Shown: positions 53,264 through 62,890, counted from the first letter of the stretch. The stretch is DNA of 64,000 nucleotides from Algorimicrobium sp002414705 (GCA_963972425.1 CAXAUF010000007.1:1-64000); one strand, 5' to 3'. The notes: generated from the sequence alone by a model not told the origin. Program-made: numbers and translations.

Positions 53264-54142
53264 ATGAAAACAGAAACAATTTCAAATATTTTACCTGAAC
53301 GTCAAGCAAAACCAAAATGGTTGCGTGTAAAATTGCCTACAGGCAAGAAATATACAGAATTACGGAGTTTGGTTGATAAATACAGCCTAAACACCATCTG
53401 CACCTCTGGAAGTTGTCCAAATATGGGTGAATGTTGGGGAGAAGGTACTGCAACCTTTATGATTTTAGGAAATGTCTGCACACGTTCTTGTGGTTTTTGT
53501 GGTGTAAAAACTGGTAGACCAGAAACGGTAGATTGGGACGAACCTGAAAAAGTAGCACGCTCCATTAAACTCATGCAAATTAAGCATGCCGTTTTAACGA
53601 GTGTTGATCGGGATGATTTAAAAGACATGGGAAGTATAATGTGGGCAGAAACTGTAAAATCTGTCAGACGTATGAATCCGGAAACAACACTGGAAACCCT
53701 TATTCCCGATTTTCAAGGGATTGAACAACACATTGATAGAATTATAGATGTAGCACCAGAAGTGGTATCTCACAACATTGAAACCGTACGTCGTTTAACA
53801 CGCGAAGTACGTATCCAAGCAAAATATGACCGAAGTATGGGTGTTTTAAAATACTTAAAAGAACAAGGTCAACGCAGAACTAAATCTGGAATTATGCTCG
53901 GTTTGGGTGAAGAACGCGAAGAAGTTATTGAAACCCTTCACGATTTGCGAGCTAATGATGTGGATGTAGTAACTATTGGGCAATATTTACAACCTAGCAA
54001 AAAACATTTACCAGTTAAGCGCTTTATTATGCCAGATCAATTTGAGGAATATAAAGAAATTGGTCTAAATTTAGGTTTCAGACATGTGGAAAGTAGCGCA
54101 CTAGTGCGCTCATCTTACAAAGCTCAAAAACATATTAATTAA
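53264..54142 (+). CDS. lipA: lipoyl synthase
   Basis: Radical-SAM enzyme that inserts two sulfurs into the protein-bound octanoyl group made by LipB. 292 residues. The auxiliary-cluster motif is CTSGSCPNMGEC (CX4CX5C), the radical-SAM motif is CTRSCGFC (CX3CX2C), and the C-terminal auxiliary-cluster ligand is in ALVRSSYKA. Central TSVDRDDLKDMGS and LETLIPDFQG are also diagnostic. The stop codon overlaps the gap start (TAATG). Confidence 0.98.
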   Translation: MKTETISNILPERQAKPKWLRVKLPTGKKYTELRSLVDKYSLNTICTSGSCPNMGECWGEGTATFMILGNVCTRSCGFCGVKTGRPETVDWDEPEKVARSIKLMQIKHAVLTSVDRDDLKDMGSIMWAETVKSVRRMNPETTLETLIPDFQGIEQHIDRIIDVAPEVVSHNIETVRRLTREVRIQAKYDRSMGVLKYLKEQGQRRTKSGIMLGLGEEREEVIETLHDLRANDVDVVTIGQYLQPSKKHLPVKRFIMPDQFEEYKEIGLNLGFRHVESSALVRSSYKAQKHIN

Positions 54143-55158
54143 TGATTCGGATTGGTATTAATGGTTTTGGAAGAATTGGCAGACGCGTATTTAGGTTGCT
54201 TCATAACCACCCAGAATTAGAAGTTGTTGCTATTAATGATTTAGCAGACGCCAAAACGCTGAGCCATTTATTAAAATATGATAGTATTCATGGTGTTTTT
54301 CATGAAACCATATCACATGATGATAACCATATCATTATTAATGGCGAAAAAATCCTATTATCTCACGAAAACCATCCTAAAAATATTGATTGGAAATCAC
54401 CCAAAGTTGATTATGTCATAGAGTCTACAGGTAAGTTTAAAACAAAAGACGTTCTAGAACATCATATTACAAATGGTGCTAAACGGGTTATTTTAAGTGT
54501 TCCTTCAGAAGATGATTCCATAAAAACCATCGTTTTAGGTATTAATGAGTCCAGTCTAGATGGTACGGAAACCATTATTTCAAATGCCTCCTGCACCACC
54601 AATAATGCAGCACCAATGATGGATGTGATTCATAAATTATGCGGTATAAAACAAGCTTATATAACAACCATTCATTCGTTTACTACAGATCAAAGTCTAC
54701 ACGACCAACCGCATCGCGATTTGCGTCGTGCCCGTGCAGCTGGTCAGTCCATAGTACCAACTACTACTGGAGCAGCTAAAGCACTAACGCGTATTTTCCC
54801 AGAACTATCAGATGTTATTGGTGGATGTGGCATTCGAGTTCCAGTGGCAAATGGTTCATTAACAGATATCACCTTCAATGTTGAAAATGCAGCTAGTATA
54901 GAAACTGTAAATGATGCCTTTAAAAAAGCTTCTGAAGGGTATTTAAAAAATGTATTAGCATATACAGAAGATCCCATCGTTTCCATTGATATTGTAGGAA
55001 ATCCACACTCCTGTGTATTCGATTCCCAGATGACATCTGTCATCGGAAATATGGTAAAAATAATTGGCTGGTATGATAATGAAACTGCCTATTCTCAAAG
55101 AATCATTGATTTAATTTGCTTTTTATCGGCTAAAAAACAACTTTTATCGAATAAATAA
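54142..55158 (+). CDS. gap: type I glyceraldehyde-3-phosphate dehydrogenase
   Basis: 338 residues. N-terminal NAD fold RIGINGFGRIGRRVFRLL. Catalytic Cys in ISNASCTTNNAAPM, and the C-terminal WYDNETAYSQRIIDL. Acts in glycolysis or gluconeogenesis. TTIHSFTTDQSLHDQPHRDL then RRARAAGQSIVPTTTGAAK is the usual phosphate-binding region. Flavobacteria often have two gap genes; with a TAATG overlap to lipA, this one may not be the main glycolytic copy, but that cannot be decided here. Confidence 0.96.
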   Translation: MIRIGINGFGRIGRRVFRLLHNHPELEVVAINDLADAKTLSHLLKYDSIHGVFHETISHDDNHIIINGEKILLSHENHPKNIDWKSPKVDYVIESTGKFKTKDVLEHHITNGAKRVILSVPSEDDSIKTIVLGINESSLDGTETIISNASCTTNNAAPMMDVIHKLCGIKQAYITTIHSFTTDQSLHDQPHRDLRRARAAGQSIVPTTTGAAKALTRIFPELSDVIGGCGIRVPVANGSLTDITFNVENAASIETVNDAFKKASEGYLKNVLAYTEDPIVSIDIVGNPHSCVFDSQMTSVIGNMVKIIGWYDNETAYSQRIIDLICFLSAKKQLLSNK

Positions 55159-55159
55159 T

Positions 55160-55167
55160 TATATTTG
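55160..55167 (+). promoter_or_regulatory. -7 promoter box of the hybrid histidine kinase gene
   Basis: TATATTTG, immediately after the gap stop and 22 bases before the kinase ATG. Confidence 0.45.
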
Positions 55168-55188
55168 TCGGCAATCGTTATATGAATC

Positions 55189-57417
55189 ATGTCCCAGATA
55201 AATAAATATATATACTTTATTTTTATGCTGTTAAGCTTCAGTTTATCAGCGCAAGATGAAATTAGTGAAGATATTGAGGCCATTCAAATAAACATTGACT
55301 ACAAGATAAATCAAGCACAACAAGATATTGAAAGCAGCGATTATTTTGAAGCTCAAAAAAAACTAGAAGAAGCACTCGTTCTTGCTGAAAAAATTAGCAC
55401 AAAAAAAAGTATTGGTATCATTTATGCCAAGCTTGGTAAGCTTCAATATATAATTGAAGAACCAGATTCTGCACTTACAAGTTTATTTAAAGCTAACGAA
55501 ATTCAGCGAATTATAAAAGACGATGTTAATCGTGCCGAGACATACAAAACTATAGGAAACGTCTATAATAGTAAAAAAGAGTATCGACAAGCACTAGATT
55601 ATTATGTATCTGCAAACACGCTTTTTGATCAAGAAGGTTTAGATGACTTTGTTGCAGAAGTACTACTTAACGAAGGAAAAGCACTCATAAAAATAAAAGA
55701 TTACAAAAAAGCAAATAAACAATTAGAACGATCTATTGCACTTGCTAACCGCTACGAACTAGATAAAATTAAGAGTAGCGCCATGATCCATAACGGACTA
55801 GCCTTAAGCCTTCTAGGCGAACAAGAAGCCGGCTTAGAGTCTGCTGCAAAAGGTGTTCAATTAGCAAAGGATTATAAATTTAATACTGTACTTACCAATG
55901 GTTATTTAATTTTAAGCGATTTAAATGAATCTAATGGAGACTTCAAGTCATCGTCAGAATACTTAAAAAAGTACATGACGCTTTCTGATTCTTTATTACA
56001 GGTAAAACGTGCAAATCTATCTCCAGAAAAGCGCATCAAGATTTTATTAAACAACCAGACAGAATTTCAAAAAGAACAAGCAGCTAACCTTGAAGAAAAA
56101 ATTAAGGAGAATAATTTAAGTAAACTTACCACCATTTTAAGTATTGCATTAATTACTATTTTATCATTACTGACCTTGTCTTTATATAAAAACAATAATA
56201 TAAGACTAAAAACTAACAATATGCTTCACATTAAAAACAGTGAACTTATTGTTGCCATGGAAAAAGCAGAATTAGCTTCCAAAACCAAAGCAAACTTCTT
56301 GTCTACGGTTACCCACGAGTTACGAACACCACTCTATGCGGTTACTGGTTTAACCAATATGTTGTTGGATGAAGATCCAAAACCAAACCAGATTCAACAT
56401 TTAAAATCTCTTAAATTTTCTGGTGAATATTTACTAACATTTATAAACGATATTCTTCAAATAAATAAAATTGAAGCCAATAAAGTAGATATCGAGCCGG
56501 AAAACTTCAACTTGAAAAAGAAAATAACTAATGTTATTGCAGCATTAAATAATTCGGCTAACGATAACAACACCAAATTACATTTAGATTATGGACATGA
56601 CGTGCCAGAAACCTACAATGCAGATCAGCTTAAAATATCCCAAATACTAATTAATTTAATTGGTAACTCCATAAAATTTACAAAAGATGGAGACATATGT
56701 ATACGCACTAAAAAACTGCATCAAGATGGTGATAATTATACCATTCGCTTTGAAGTTGAAGATAATGGTATTGGAATTAGTCAAGAAAAACAAGAAAAAC
56801 TTTTTGAAAGCTTCTCTCAAGGATCCATTCAGATTAATCGTAAATATGGCGGAACTGGTCTAGGTTTATCCATTGTTAAAGGACTTATAGAAATATTGAA
56901 AGGTAAAATTTATTTAAAAAGTGAAATTGGAAAAGGCTCTAATTTTATTTTTGAAATACCTATGAAATATGCAGAGCCTAAAGCGAAACCTAAAAAAGTG
57001 GATTACTTTAATAATGTTGCTGACGTTGATTTAGAGAATATTAAAATATTAGTTGTTGAGGATAACAAAATCAATCAGATGATTACGAAGAAAATCCTGA
57101 ACAAAATGAAATTAAATTGTGATATTGTTGATAACGGTGAAGAGGCTGTTGAAAAAGTAAATACTGAAAATTACGATGTGGTTTTAATGGATATTCATAT
57201 GCCAGGAATTAGCGGTCTTGAAGCCACAAAACGCATTCGTAAATTTGATGAAAACATAACAATATTTGCCTTAACTGCCGTAACTATTGAAGATAAAATG
57301 CATGAGTTTGACGAAGCTGGATTTACAGATATTATTTCAAAACCATTTAAACAAGAGGATTTTGAGAAAAAACTCTACGAAGCTTTAATTGGTAATAGTG
57401 AAGCTAAATCTGTTTAA
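55189..57417 (+). CDS. hybrid sensor histidine kinase with periplasmic TPR domain
   Basis: 742 residues. Signal peptide (QINKYIYFIFMLLSFSLSAQ); TPR repeats about 35-290 (SSDYFEAQKKLEEALVLAEK, DYYVSANTLFDQEGL and so on) face the periplasm. A membrane helix lies at about 312-332 (LTTILSIALITILSLLTLSL). HisKA domain with His376 in FLSTVTHELRTPLYAV. HATPase with NLIGNSIKFTKDGD, EDNGIGIS and the GTGLGLSIVKGL box. A C-terminal receiver (about 615-735) has Asp668 in VVLMDIHMPG and the conserved Lys in ISKPFKQED. No output DNA-binding domain, so it passes the phosphate to another protein. The signal is unknown. Confidence 0.95.
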   Translation: MSQINKYIYFIFMLLSFSLSAQDEISEDIEAIQINIDYKINQAQQDIESSDYFEAQKKLEEALVLAEKISTKKSIGIIYAKLGKLQYIIEEPDSALTSLFKANEIQRIIKDDVNRAETYKTIGNVYNSKKEYRQALDYYVSANTLFDQEGLDDFVAEVLLNEGKALIKIKDYKKANKQLERSIALANRYELDKIKSSAMIHNGLALSLLGEQEAGLESAAKGVQLAKDYKFNTVLTNGYLILSDLNESNGDFKSSSEYLKKYMTLSDSLLQVKRANLSPEKRIKILLNNQTEFQKEQAANLEEKIKENNLSKLTTILSIALITILSLLTLSLYKNNNIRLKTNNMLHIKNSELIVAMEKAELASKTKANFLSTVTHELRTPLYAVTGLTNMLLDEDPKPNQIQHLKSLKFSGEYLLTFINDILQINKIEANKVDIEPENFNLKKKITNVIAALNNSANDNNTKLHLDYGHDVPETYNADQLKISQILINLIGNSIKFTKDGDICIRTKKLHQDGDNYTIRFEVEDNGIGISQEKQEKLFESFSQGSIQINRKYGGTGLGLSIVKGLIEILKGKIYLKSEIGKGSNFIFEIPMKYAEPKAKPKKVDYFNNVADVDLENIKILVVEDNKINQMITKKILNKMKLNCDIVDNGEEAVEKVNTENYDVVLMDIHMPGISGLEATKRIRKFDENITIFALTAVTIEDKMHEFDEAGFTDIISKPFKQEDFEKKLYEALIGNSEAKSV

Positions 57418-58425
57418 TTAACTAATTTTTATATAATCTAAAATACAATTCTTGAAAATATCCTGCTCTTGAATAACAGCCTTTATAGGTATATAAAATA
57501 ATTTCTCACACAGACTTTCATGGACTTTCAAGCGCATAAAATCTTTTTCAGTAGTTAATATAACATGCTGTTGTTCCAATATTGAAATATCTTCATCTTT
57601 AAAAGCATAATGATCAGGAAAATTTAGATGCTGAAACTGTAAACCACTATTTTTTAAATGCGCTACTAAAGGACTCGCATTGGCTATTCCAGTAACCAAG
57701 GTAACGTTTTCTAAATCTAATAAGTTTCTACTTTCATTTTCTGAAAAAACCACATCTGAATAATCTATAAAACTAAAAACCACTTTTTGATTCGCGTTTG
57801 GTTTCAATTTTAATCTAATCTGCTCTTTTTTGGAAACAGAAATATCTTTAGGACATTTTGTTACAACAATTATTTGTGCACGTTTAGCACCTTGTCTCGG
57901 CTCACGCAAATTTCCAGTTGGCAAAACCCAATCATCAGAATATAAATCTTGATATGTTGTGAGTAAGATATAAAATCCAGCTCTTACTTTACGGTGTTGA
58001 AACGCATCATCCAATAAAATAACATCAGGTTTTTTTGGTAAACCTATTAATTTTTCAATACCACGCTGCCTGTTAGAGTCTACAGCAACGTATACCTCAT
58101 TATGAAACTTGCTGTAAAACTGAAACGGTTCATCGCCTAACGTTTTAGCATTATCAGTCGTATCAGCCAATCGAAACCCATCTGTTTCCCGTTTATATCC
58201 GCGACTTAAGGTAGCTACTTGATACGTATTTTTTAAAAGTGCAATTAAAAGTTCAATCATTGGCGATTTTCCAGTTCCGCCAGTACTTAAATTTCCAACA
58301 CATATAATAGGAAGATTATAGGATTTACTTTTAAAAAATCCCAAATCGTAAAATCGGTTTCGCATCCAAGTCACCAAATAGTAAATAGGAACAATTGGAA
58401 ATAATATTTTTCGAAGAAGCTTCAT
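57418..58425 (-). CDS. lpxK: tetraacyldisaccharide 4'-kinase
   Basis: LpxK phosphorylates the lipid A precursor at the inner membrane. 335 residues from the ATG giving KLLRKILFPIVPIYYLVTWM. An ATG 13 codons upstream (58464) would place the start inside the intergenic promoter region. The first helix anchors the protein. P-loop: IICVGNLSTGGTGKSPMIEL. LSRGYKRETDGF and GDEPFQFYSKF are typical. VILLDDAFQHRKVRAGFYIL holds the catalytic Asp. It is divergent from the Nif3 gene and convergent with the kinase gene. Confidence 0.96.
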   Translation of the reverse strand: MKLLRKILFPIVPIYYLVTWMRNRFYDLGFFKSKSYNLPIICVGNLSTGGTGKSPMIELLIALLKNTYQVATLSRGYKRETDGFRLADTTDNAKTLGDEPFQFYSKFHNEVYVAVDSNRQRGIEKLIGLPKKPDVILLDDAFQHRKVRAGFYILLTTYQDLYSDDWVLPTGNLREPRQGAKRAQIIVVTKCPKDISVSKKEQIRLKLKPNANQKVVFSFIDYSDVVFSENESRNLLDLENVTLVTGIANASPLVAHLKNSGLQFQHLNFPDHYAFKDEDISILEQQHVILTTEKDFMRLKVHESLCEKLFYIPIKAVIQEQDIFKNCILDYIKIS

Positions 58426-58445
58426 AACAACGAAAGTAATTATTT

Positions 58446-58453
58446 TATCTTTG
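58446..58453 (+). promoter_or_regulatory. -7 promoter box of the Nif3-like gene
   Basis: TATCTTTG, 19 bases before the Nif3 ATG. The minus strand in the same gap has TACTTTCG, one mismatch from a TAnnTTTG box for lpxK. Confidence 0.5.
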
Positions 58454-58472
58454 ATGTTAAACATAAATAGAA

Positions 58473-59588
58473 ATGATTGTTCAAGACGTTATAAATTGTT
58501 TAGAAAATTTTGCTCCAACTTCCTATGCTGAAGATTTTGATAATGTGGGATTATTAGTAGGAAACTACCAAGAACATGTAACTGGTATATTGGTAACTTT
58601 GGATACTACCGAAGCGGTATTAGACGAAGCTATAGAAACCAATTGCAACCTCATTGTTAGCTTTCACCCTATTGTTTTTAAAGGTTTAAAAAAAATTACT
58701 GGAAAAAACTATGTAGAGCGCGTAGTTATAAAAGCTATTCAAAACAACATAGCTATTTTTGCTATTCACACCGCTTTAGACAATGCCTTTCATGGTGTAA
58801 ACGACATGATTTGCGAAAAACTAAATCTTAAAAACCGTAAAATTCTAATTCCACAATCAGGAACAATCAAAAAACTAACTACCTATGCGCCACATGCTGA
58901 AGCCTCAAACATTCGGGAAGCTTTATTTCATGCTGGAGCTGGAAGCATTGGCAATTATGACCAGTGTAGTTTTAATCTAGAAGGAACAGGAACTTTTAGA
59001 GGTAATGAAATTTCAAACCCTGTAAAAGGCAAGAAAATGAAACCACATTCTGAACCAGAAACCCAAGTATCGGTTACATTCCCAAAGCATTTAGAATCAA
59101 ACATATTAAAAGCACTTTTTGCTGCTCATTCTTATGAAGAAGTAGCTTATGAAATTACAAGTTTAGAAAACACCAATCAACATATTGGTATGGGAATGAT
59201 AGGCACTTTAGAAAAACCGATGACAGAATCCGATTTTTTCAAGTACTTAAAAGAACAAATGCAAACCAAAACTATTAGACATTCAACTTTTCTTAATAAA
59301 CCCATTCAAAAAATTGCTGTATTAGGTGGCTCTGGAAGCTTTGCCATTTCAGCTGCCAAACATGCTGATGCTGACATATTTATAACGGCAGATTTAAAAT
59401 ATCACGATTTTTTTCAAGCGGAAAACAGCTTAATTTTGGCAGATATTGGGCATTATGAAAGTGAGCAGTTCACAAAAAACCTTTTAGTAGCATTTCTTAC
59501 AAAAAAAATTACTAATTTTGCACCTGCCTTACCGGTAGGTAGGCTAATTTTATCAAAGACCAATACAAATCCTGTTAAGTATTATTAG
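58473..59588 (+). CDS. Nif3-like dinuclear metal centre protein (YbgI/YqfO family)
   Basis: 371 residues, the long form (short YbgI is about 247) with an inserted cystatin-like or PII-like domain in the middle (about 130-230). Metal-binding segments are NLIVSFHPIVFKGLKKIT and AIFAIHTALDNAFHGVND at the N-terminal half, and AVLGGSGSFAISAAK with LADIGHYESEQF at the C-terminus. The family may act as a GTP cyclohydrolase-type or metal-storage/chaperone protein; the role is unsettled. The Zn-ribbon-like gene lies 3 bases downstream, a conserved pairing in Bacteroidota. Confidence 0.92.
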   Translation: MIVQDVINCLENFAPTSYAEDFDNVGLLVGNYQEHVTGILVTLDTTEAVLDEAIETNCNLIVSFHPIVFKGLKKITGKNYVERVVIKAIQNNIAIFAIHTALDNAFHGVNDMICEKLNLKNRKILIPQSGTIKKLTTYAPHAEASNIREALFHAGAGSIGNYDQCSFNLEGTGTFRGNEISNPVKGKKMKPHSEPETQVSVTFPKHLESNILKALFAAHSYEEVAYEITSLENTNQHIGMGMIGTLEKPMTESDFFKYLKEQMQTKTIRHSTFLNKPIQKIAVLGGSGSFAISAAKHADADIFITADLKYHDFFQAENSLILADIGHYESEQFTKNLLVAFLTKKITNFAPALPVGRLILSKTNTNPVKYY

Positions 59589-59591
59589 AGT

Positions 59592-60371
59592 ATGGCAAAA
59601 AAGAAAGAAGCAACTGTAGAAGAGCGTTTAAGAGCATTGTATGACTTACAACTTGTAGATTCTCGCATCGATGAAATCAGAAATGTTCGTGGAGAACTTC
59701 CTTTAGAAGTACGCGATTTAGAAGACGAAGTTGCTGGAATGAACACTAGATTTGAAAAGCTTGAAGATAGTTTAGATGTTATTAAAAATGATATCACCTC
59801 TAAAAAGAATCTAATTGAAGAGGCTAAAGCACTTATCAAAAAGTATAACGAACAACAAAAAAATGTTCGTAACAATAGAGAATTCAACTCTATTTCAAAA
59901 GAAATTGAATTTCAGGAATTAGAAATTCAATTAGCTGAAAAAAACATTAATGAGCACAAAGCGCAAATTGAGCAGAAAAAGGATGTCATTACACAGACTA
60001 AAGAACGCTTAAAAGAACGCCAAACGCACCTAAAACACAAAAAAAGTGAATTAGATGCTATTTTAGCTGAAACTGAAAAAGAAGAAGAAGCATTAATTAA
60101 AAAGTCTGATGATTTTAAAAAATCAATTGAGGATCGTTTAGTAGCTGCTTATACAAGAATCAGAACGAATGTTAAAAATGGTTTAGCGGTTGTCGCTATT
60201 GAAAGAGGTGCATCTGGAGGATCGTTTTTTACTATTCCACCACAAGTTCAAATGGAAATTGCTTCACGCAAAAAAATTATCACTGATGAACACAGTGGTC
60301 GTATTTTAGTTGATGCGGCTTTAGCTGAAGAAGAACGCGAAAAAATGCATAAGCTTTTTTCTAAATTATAA
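59592..60371 (+). CDS. coiled-coil protein of the C4-type zinc-ribbon family, without cysteines
   Basis: 259 residues. Residues 1-185 form one long charged coiled coil (VEERLRALYDLQLVDSRIDE ... HLKHKKSELDAILAETEKEE). The C-terminal 60 residues align with the C4 zinc-ribbon domain (PF02591) found beside nif3 genes: NGLAVVAIERGASGGSFFTI, PPQVQMEIASRKKIITDEHS then GRILVDAALAEEE. In that family the positions around SGG and EHSGRIL hold CxxC pairs; this protein has no Cys at all, so it cannot bind zinc in that way. A terminator follows. Confidence 0.9.
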   Translation: MAKKKEATVEERLRALYDLQLVDSRIDEIRNVRGELPLEVRDLEDEVAGMNTRFEKLEDSLDVIKNDITSKKNLIEEAKALIKKYNEQQKNVRNNREFNSISKEIEFQELEIQLAEKNINEHKAQIEQKKDVITQTKERLKERQTHLKHKKSELDAILAETEKEEEALIKKSDDFKKSIEDRLVAAYTRIRTNVKNGLAVVAIERGASGGSFFTIPPQVQMEIASRKKIITDEHSGRILVDAALAEEEREKMHKLFSKL

Positions 60372-60391
60372 GCTAATTTAAAAGACAATAT

Positions 60392-60425
60392 AAAGCCTTC
60401 AATTTTTTTGAAGGCTTTTTTTTTA
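60392..60425 (+). terminator. rho-independent terminator after the Nif3 operon
   Basis: Stem AAAGCCTTCA / TGAAGGCTTT with a T-rich loop, followed by a long T tract. Confidence 0.85.
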
Positions 60426-60491
60426 ATAAAATTTTAGCATTTAATTTATAAGGTTTACATGATTATTACGTCAAAAAGAAAAATTACAAAT

Positions 60492-61148
60492 ATGAATAAA
60501 TTACTCCTTATTGTTATTTCAGCTATGTTTTTTAGCTGTAACAATACAGCACAAATTAACCCAAAACAACAAGACATTATTAATGCAGAACCTATAGAAG
60601 TAGCTATGCAAAACGGCAAAGCCAAAGCCTATTTTGCTAGTGGTTGCTTTTGGTGTGTAGAAGCTGTTTACGAGAGTGTAAAAGGCGTAGATGAGTCAAT
60701 TTCTGGTTATGCTGGTGGACACACTAAAAACCCTACTTATGAAGCAAGTAACACAGGTAAAACAGGACATGCCGAAGCTGTTGAAATTATTTACGATCCT
60801 AAAATTGTAAGTTATAAAACTTTGATTGATGTTTATTTTGCATCACAAAATCCAACACAAATTAATGGACAAGGTCCAGATACAGGTTCCCAATACAGAT
60901 CAATTATCTTTTACCAGAACGCTGAGCAAAAAGCTATTATTTCAGAAAAAATAAATGCTTTGGAAAAACAATTAGGTAAAAAAGTAGCAGCAGAAGTGTA
61001 TCCTTTCCAAAAATTTTGGGTTGGCGAAGATTACCATCAAGATTATGAGCGTTTACATCCAGAAAATCCTTACATCCAGAATGTATCCATTCCAAGGTTA
61101 AATCGTTTCAAACAACGTATGCCAGAAGTTTTAAAGGCAAATCATTAA
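60492..61148 (+). CDS. msrA: peptide-methionine (S)-S-oxide reductase, lipoprotein form
   Basis: Repairs oxidised methionine. 218 residues from ATG 60492, which begins a lipoprotein signal (MNKLLLIVISAMFFSC, Cys16). A start 33 bases upstream (60459) would bury it. The catalytic motif is ASGCFWCVEAVYESVKGV with Cys52 as nucleophile. GYAGGHTKNPTYEAS, TGHAEAVEIIYDP and QNPTQINGQGPDTGSQYRS are diagnostic. The signal places it in the envelope, where it would repair oxidised lipoproteins or surface proteins. Terminator downstream. Confidence 0.95.
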   Translation: MNKLLLIVISAMFFSCNNTAQINPKQQDIINAEPIEVAMQNGKAKAYFASGCFWCVEAVYESVKGVDESISGYAGGHTKNPTYEASNTGKTGHAEAVEIIYDPKIVSYKTLIDVYFASQNPTQINGQGPDTGSQYRSIIFYQNAEQKAIISEKINALEKQLGKKVAAEVYPFQKFWVGEDYHQDYERLHPENPYIQNVSIPRLNRFKQRMPEVLKANH

Positions 61149-61152
61149 GCTT

Positions 61153-61198
61153 AAAAAGCCTTCTAAAAAACTAGGTGACATTTTTAGAAGGTTTTTTT
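61153..61198. terminator. bidirectional terminator
   Basis: Stem with arms AGCCTTCTAAAAA and TTTTTAGAAGG flanked by A and T tracts, between the convergent msrA and methyltransferase genes. Confidence 0.75.
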
Positions 61199-61997
61199 AT
61201 GGCTTCGTTGCTTTAATGGTAAAAATTAATGGATACAAATTATCAGCCCTTTTAAACATACCATTTTCTGTTGGCACTAAATCCGGCAACACATTATAAG
61301 GACTTTCAGGATATTCATGTAAATATTCAATTTGTAAACCTGCATCGGTTAGGGCATTAATGACTTCACTTAAACCATGATTCCAACCGTATTCTTTACT
61401 AATCATTTTAGAATCTTGATTTGCATAAGTCCCTTCATATTCTTCAAAAATAACGGCATCTTGCATGTAGCCATATTTCATAATGGGTTTGTCTTCTAAA
61501 TAATCAAACATCCATACTATTGGGTGAAATTCTGCCATAAAAAAAGTACCTCCTTTTTTTAAGCGTTCGGCTATCATGTTTCCCCAAGGTTTTAAATCTG
61601 GTAACCAACCAATAACACCATAACTGGTAAAAACAATATCAAATTGATTGGTTATATGTTTAGACGTATCCAAAACGTTACAACAAACAAATTCTGCATC
61701 CAATTTTAATTCTTCATTCAGTGTTTTAGCTAATTTTATGCCTTCATCACTTAAATCCACGCCAACGCATTTTGCTCCCATTCTACTCCAACTTAAAGTA
61801 TCTTGTCCAAAATGACACTGTAAATGCAATAAAGATTTTCCTGAAACATCACCCAATGCCTTCAATTCATAAGGCATTAATGACGATTTTCCGTTTTTAA
61901 AACCGTCCATATTATACATATCACTTTCTGCATGCACTTTTACTTTGTTATTCCAAGTAGCCTTATTTGCGGCAAAATAGTTTTCTTCTAAATCCAT
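61197..61997 (-). CDS. class I SAM-dependent methyltransferase
   Basis: 266 residues from the ATG giving MDLEENYFAANKATWNNKV. The frame is open 24 codons further, but that extension would overlap the divergent lipoprotein gene at 62056 and shows no conservation features. SAM-binding region: KSLLHLQCHFGQDTLSWSRM (HLQCHFGQD replacing the DxGxGxG loop), then AKCVGVDLSDEGIKLAKTLN and NQFDIVFTSYGVIGWLPDLK. FFMAEFHPIVWMFDY is a later motif. This H-Q-C-xFGQDT subgroup is common; its substrate is unknown. Confidence 0.9.
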   Translation of the reverse strand: MDLEENYFAANKATWNNKVKVHAESDMYNMDGFKNGKSSLMPYELKALGDVSGKSLLHLQCHFGQDTLSWSRMGAKCVGVDLSDEGIKLAKTLNEELKLDAEFVCCNVLDTSKHITNQFDIVFTSYGVIGWLPDLKPWGNMIAERLKKGGTFFMAEFHPIVWMFDYLEDKPIMKYGYMQDAVIFEEYEGTYANQDSKMISKEYGWNHGLSEVINALTDAGLQIEYLHEYPESPYNVLPDLVPTENGMFKRADNLYPLIFTIKATKP

Positions 61998-62055
61998 ATT
62001 CCAATCAATTATATCCCAATTTACTATAACTTTACAACTTCTTAAACATTTTAAC

Positions 62056-62739
62056 ATGAAACAATACATTCTAATATTTAGTGTTTTACTTTTTATTCAA
62101 TCTTGTAAATCCGATAAGAAAACTGAAGTGGTTGAAGAAATTGAAGCAACGGAAGACAAACTATTAACAACCTCTGAAAAAATTGCAAAAGCCTATGGTC
62201 TTGATAATTGGGATCAAGTTAATACCATGACATTTGCTTTTAACGTAAAAAAAGATAGTTCTGTTTTTAAACGTTCTTGGGTGTGGTCTCCAAAAACAAA
62301 TGATGTTATTTTAATTACTGCAAATGACACCTTACGCTATAACCGCGACCAAATAGACAGCAAATTCGTAAATGCCGACAAAGCCTTTATAAATGATAAA
62401 TTCTGGCTATTAGCACCATTTAATTTAGTTTGGGATTCAGGAACTACGCTTTCTGAACCGATTCAAGAAACCTCTCCAATAGGCAAAAAAATGCTAAATA
62501 AAATAACACTAGTATATCCAGATACTGGTGGTTACACACCTGGTGATGCTTATGATTTGTATTATAATTCTGATTTTTTAATTGAAGAATGGGTTTACCG
62601 AAAAGGTAATGCAGCAGCTCCATCCATGATGTCAACTTGGGAAAATAACAAAAATTTCAAAGGTATTTTAATAGCATTGAGTCATAAAAAAACGGATGAT
62701 AATTGGGAATTATTTTTTACAGATGTTTCCATAAATTAA
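62056..62739 (+). CDS. lipoprotein of unknown function
   Basis: 227 residues with a lipobox (MKQYILIFSVLLFIQSC, Cys17) and an acidic linker (KKTEVVEEIEATEDK). The mature domain begins KIAKAYGLDNWDQVNTMTFA and continues as beta-rich sequence (DVILITANDTLRYNRDQIDS, KITLVYPDTGGYTPGDAYDL, then LIEEWVYRKGN). It resembles the small LolA/LolB-like lipid-binding folds in strand pattern, but I cannot name a family. Divergent from the methyltransferase; followed by a terminator. Confidence 0.75.
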   Translation: MKQYILIFSVLLFIQSCKSDKKTEVVEEIEATEDKLLTTSEKIAKAYGLDNWDQVNTMTFAFNVKKDSSVFKRSWVWSPKTNDVILITANDTLRYNRDQIDSKFVNADKAFINDKFWLLAPFNLVWDSGTTLSEPIQETSPIGKKMLNKITLVYPDTGGYTPGDAYDLYYNSDFLIEEWVYRKGNAAAPSMMSTWENNKNFKGILIALSHKKTDDNWELFFTDVSIN

Positions 62740-62816
62740 TTCTTAAACATCTAAAGCTAGCAAACCGAACGTATTTATAGTAATTATTCCGCTTTAAGCG
62801 CCTATATATTTTTAAT

Positions 62817-62850
62817 AAAGGGCTTCATCCAATGGTTGAAGCCCTTTTTC
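62817..62850 (+). terminator. rho-independent terminator
   Basis: Stem AAAGGGCTTCA / TGAAGCCCTTT (11 bp) with a 9-base loop and T tract, after the lipoprotein gene. Confidence 0.85.
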
Positions 62851-62882
62851 TTTTTCCCTTTCATTTCTAAATTTATAATTCT

Positions 62883-62890
62883 TATTTTTG
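62883..62890 (+). promoter_or_regulatory. -7 promoter box of kynU
   Basis: TATTTTTG, 24 bases before the TTG start of kynU. Confidence 0.45.
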
